A program made the position numbers and the translations under genes. From assembly GCA_016201575.1 (NCBI GenBank), contig JACQCN010000046.1, positions 1-13,324 of the forward strand: a DNA stretch of 13,324 nucleotides, in the 5' to 3' direction. The notes under the pieces are model-generated. The model made no database searches and was not told the DNA's origin. It saw nothing but the letters and a program-made list of their open reading frames with translations. Source of the DNA: Candidatus Rokuibacteriota bacterium (lineage in GTDB: Bacteria; Methylomirabilota; Methylomirabilia; Rokubacteriales; CSP1-6). Shown here piece by piece: positions 13,184-13,324 of the stretch. Within the stretch, counting starts at the first letter, position 1; every line of letters begins with the position of its first letter.

Positions 13184-13324
13184 GTGGCGAACAGCAAGCC
13201 GGCGGGCAACAAGCAGACCGACATCATCGCGGCGGCCGCCCGGCTGTTCAGCGACAAGGGCTACCACGCGGCGACGGTGCAGGACATCGCCGACGAGGTC
13301 GGTATCCTCAAGGGCAGCCTCTAC
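13184..13324 (+). CDS. TetR/AcrR-family transcriptional regulator (5' part)
   Basis: GTG 13184 begins 4 nt after the nitronate monooxygenase stop, with GGAGG (13171-13175) 8 nt upstream. The 47 codons in the window read VANSKPAGNKQTDIIAAAAR then LFSDKGYHAATVQDIADEVG and ILKGSLY. This is the complete first helix and the HTH start of TetR-type DNA-binding domains (A-A-R-L-F...G-Y...T-x-x-D-I-A...G-x-L-Y). The ligand-binding domain lies beyond the window edge. As the last gene seen in the operon it probably senses a pathway metabolite and binds the operator at 9021-9036; that pairing is inference. Confidence 0.93.
   Translation, partial: MANSKPAGNKQTDIIAAAARLFSDKGYHAATVQDIADEVGILKGSLY

Overview
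The window is very GC-rich, and its reading frames use G or C at almost every third codon position. Gene content is that of a soil or subsurface heterotroph: dipeptide-type ABC permeases, amidohydrolases, nitronate monooxygenase and TetR control. This suits a Candidatus Rokubacteria/Methylomirabilota-like or other high-GC environmental lineage, but that placement is inference from style, not from a marker gene.

Layout. (1) 1-290: no gene, but a long GC-rich inverted repeat. (2) 291-556: a gutted NarL-type response regulator. (3) 655-2764, plus strand: two overlapping dipeptide/oligopeptide ABC permeases, the first apparently starting at a rare ATT codon, then a small translationally coupled protein with a one-base frameshift. 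No binding protein or ATPase is present. (4) 2765-2873: convergent junction with a perfect 14-bp palindrome. (5) 2874-5846, minus strand: SNF2-type helicase with a C-terminal DUF3883 domain, then a Fic AMP-transferase overlapping it by 4 bp. The helicase has lost everything between motif I and motif VI and carries a frameshift; the Fic gene has lost most of its C-terminal region. (6) 5952-8796, minus strand: thiI, then a beta-CASP metallo-beta-lactamase nuclease overlapping it by 4 bp (one frameshift), then a small zinc-ribbon fragment (another frameshift). (7) 8797-9119: intergenic region with three 11-bp tandem repeats, a promoter, a TetR-style operator and two leader hairpins. (8) 9120-13324, plus strand: a catabolic operon of amidohydrolase-2, D-aminoacylase-like amidohydrolase, a gutted luciferase-like monooxygenase, two tiny ORFs, nitronate monooxygenase, and the start of a TetR regulator that runs off the edge.

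How the genes work together. The last operon looks like a self-contained catabolic unit: two metal-dependent hydrolases, a flavin oxidase and a co-transcribed TetR regulator, with a near-palindromic operator inside the promoter of the first gene. ThiI and the beta-CASP nuclease are translationally coupled and both act on RNA. The helicase-Fic pair resembles modules of defence islands, but here it is degraded.

The most unusual property is that several genes keep their beginning and their end but have lost the middle (response regulator, helicase, Fic, luciferase-like enzyme, possibly others), and at least four more places carry single-base frameshifts. Either this is a region undergoing deletion decay, or the assembly is collapsed and error-containing. 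Read mapping across the listed junctions would decide between these.
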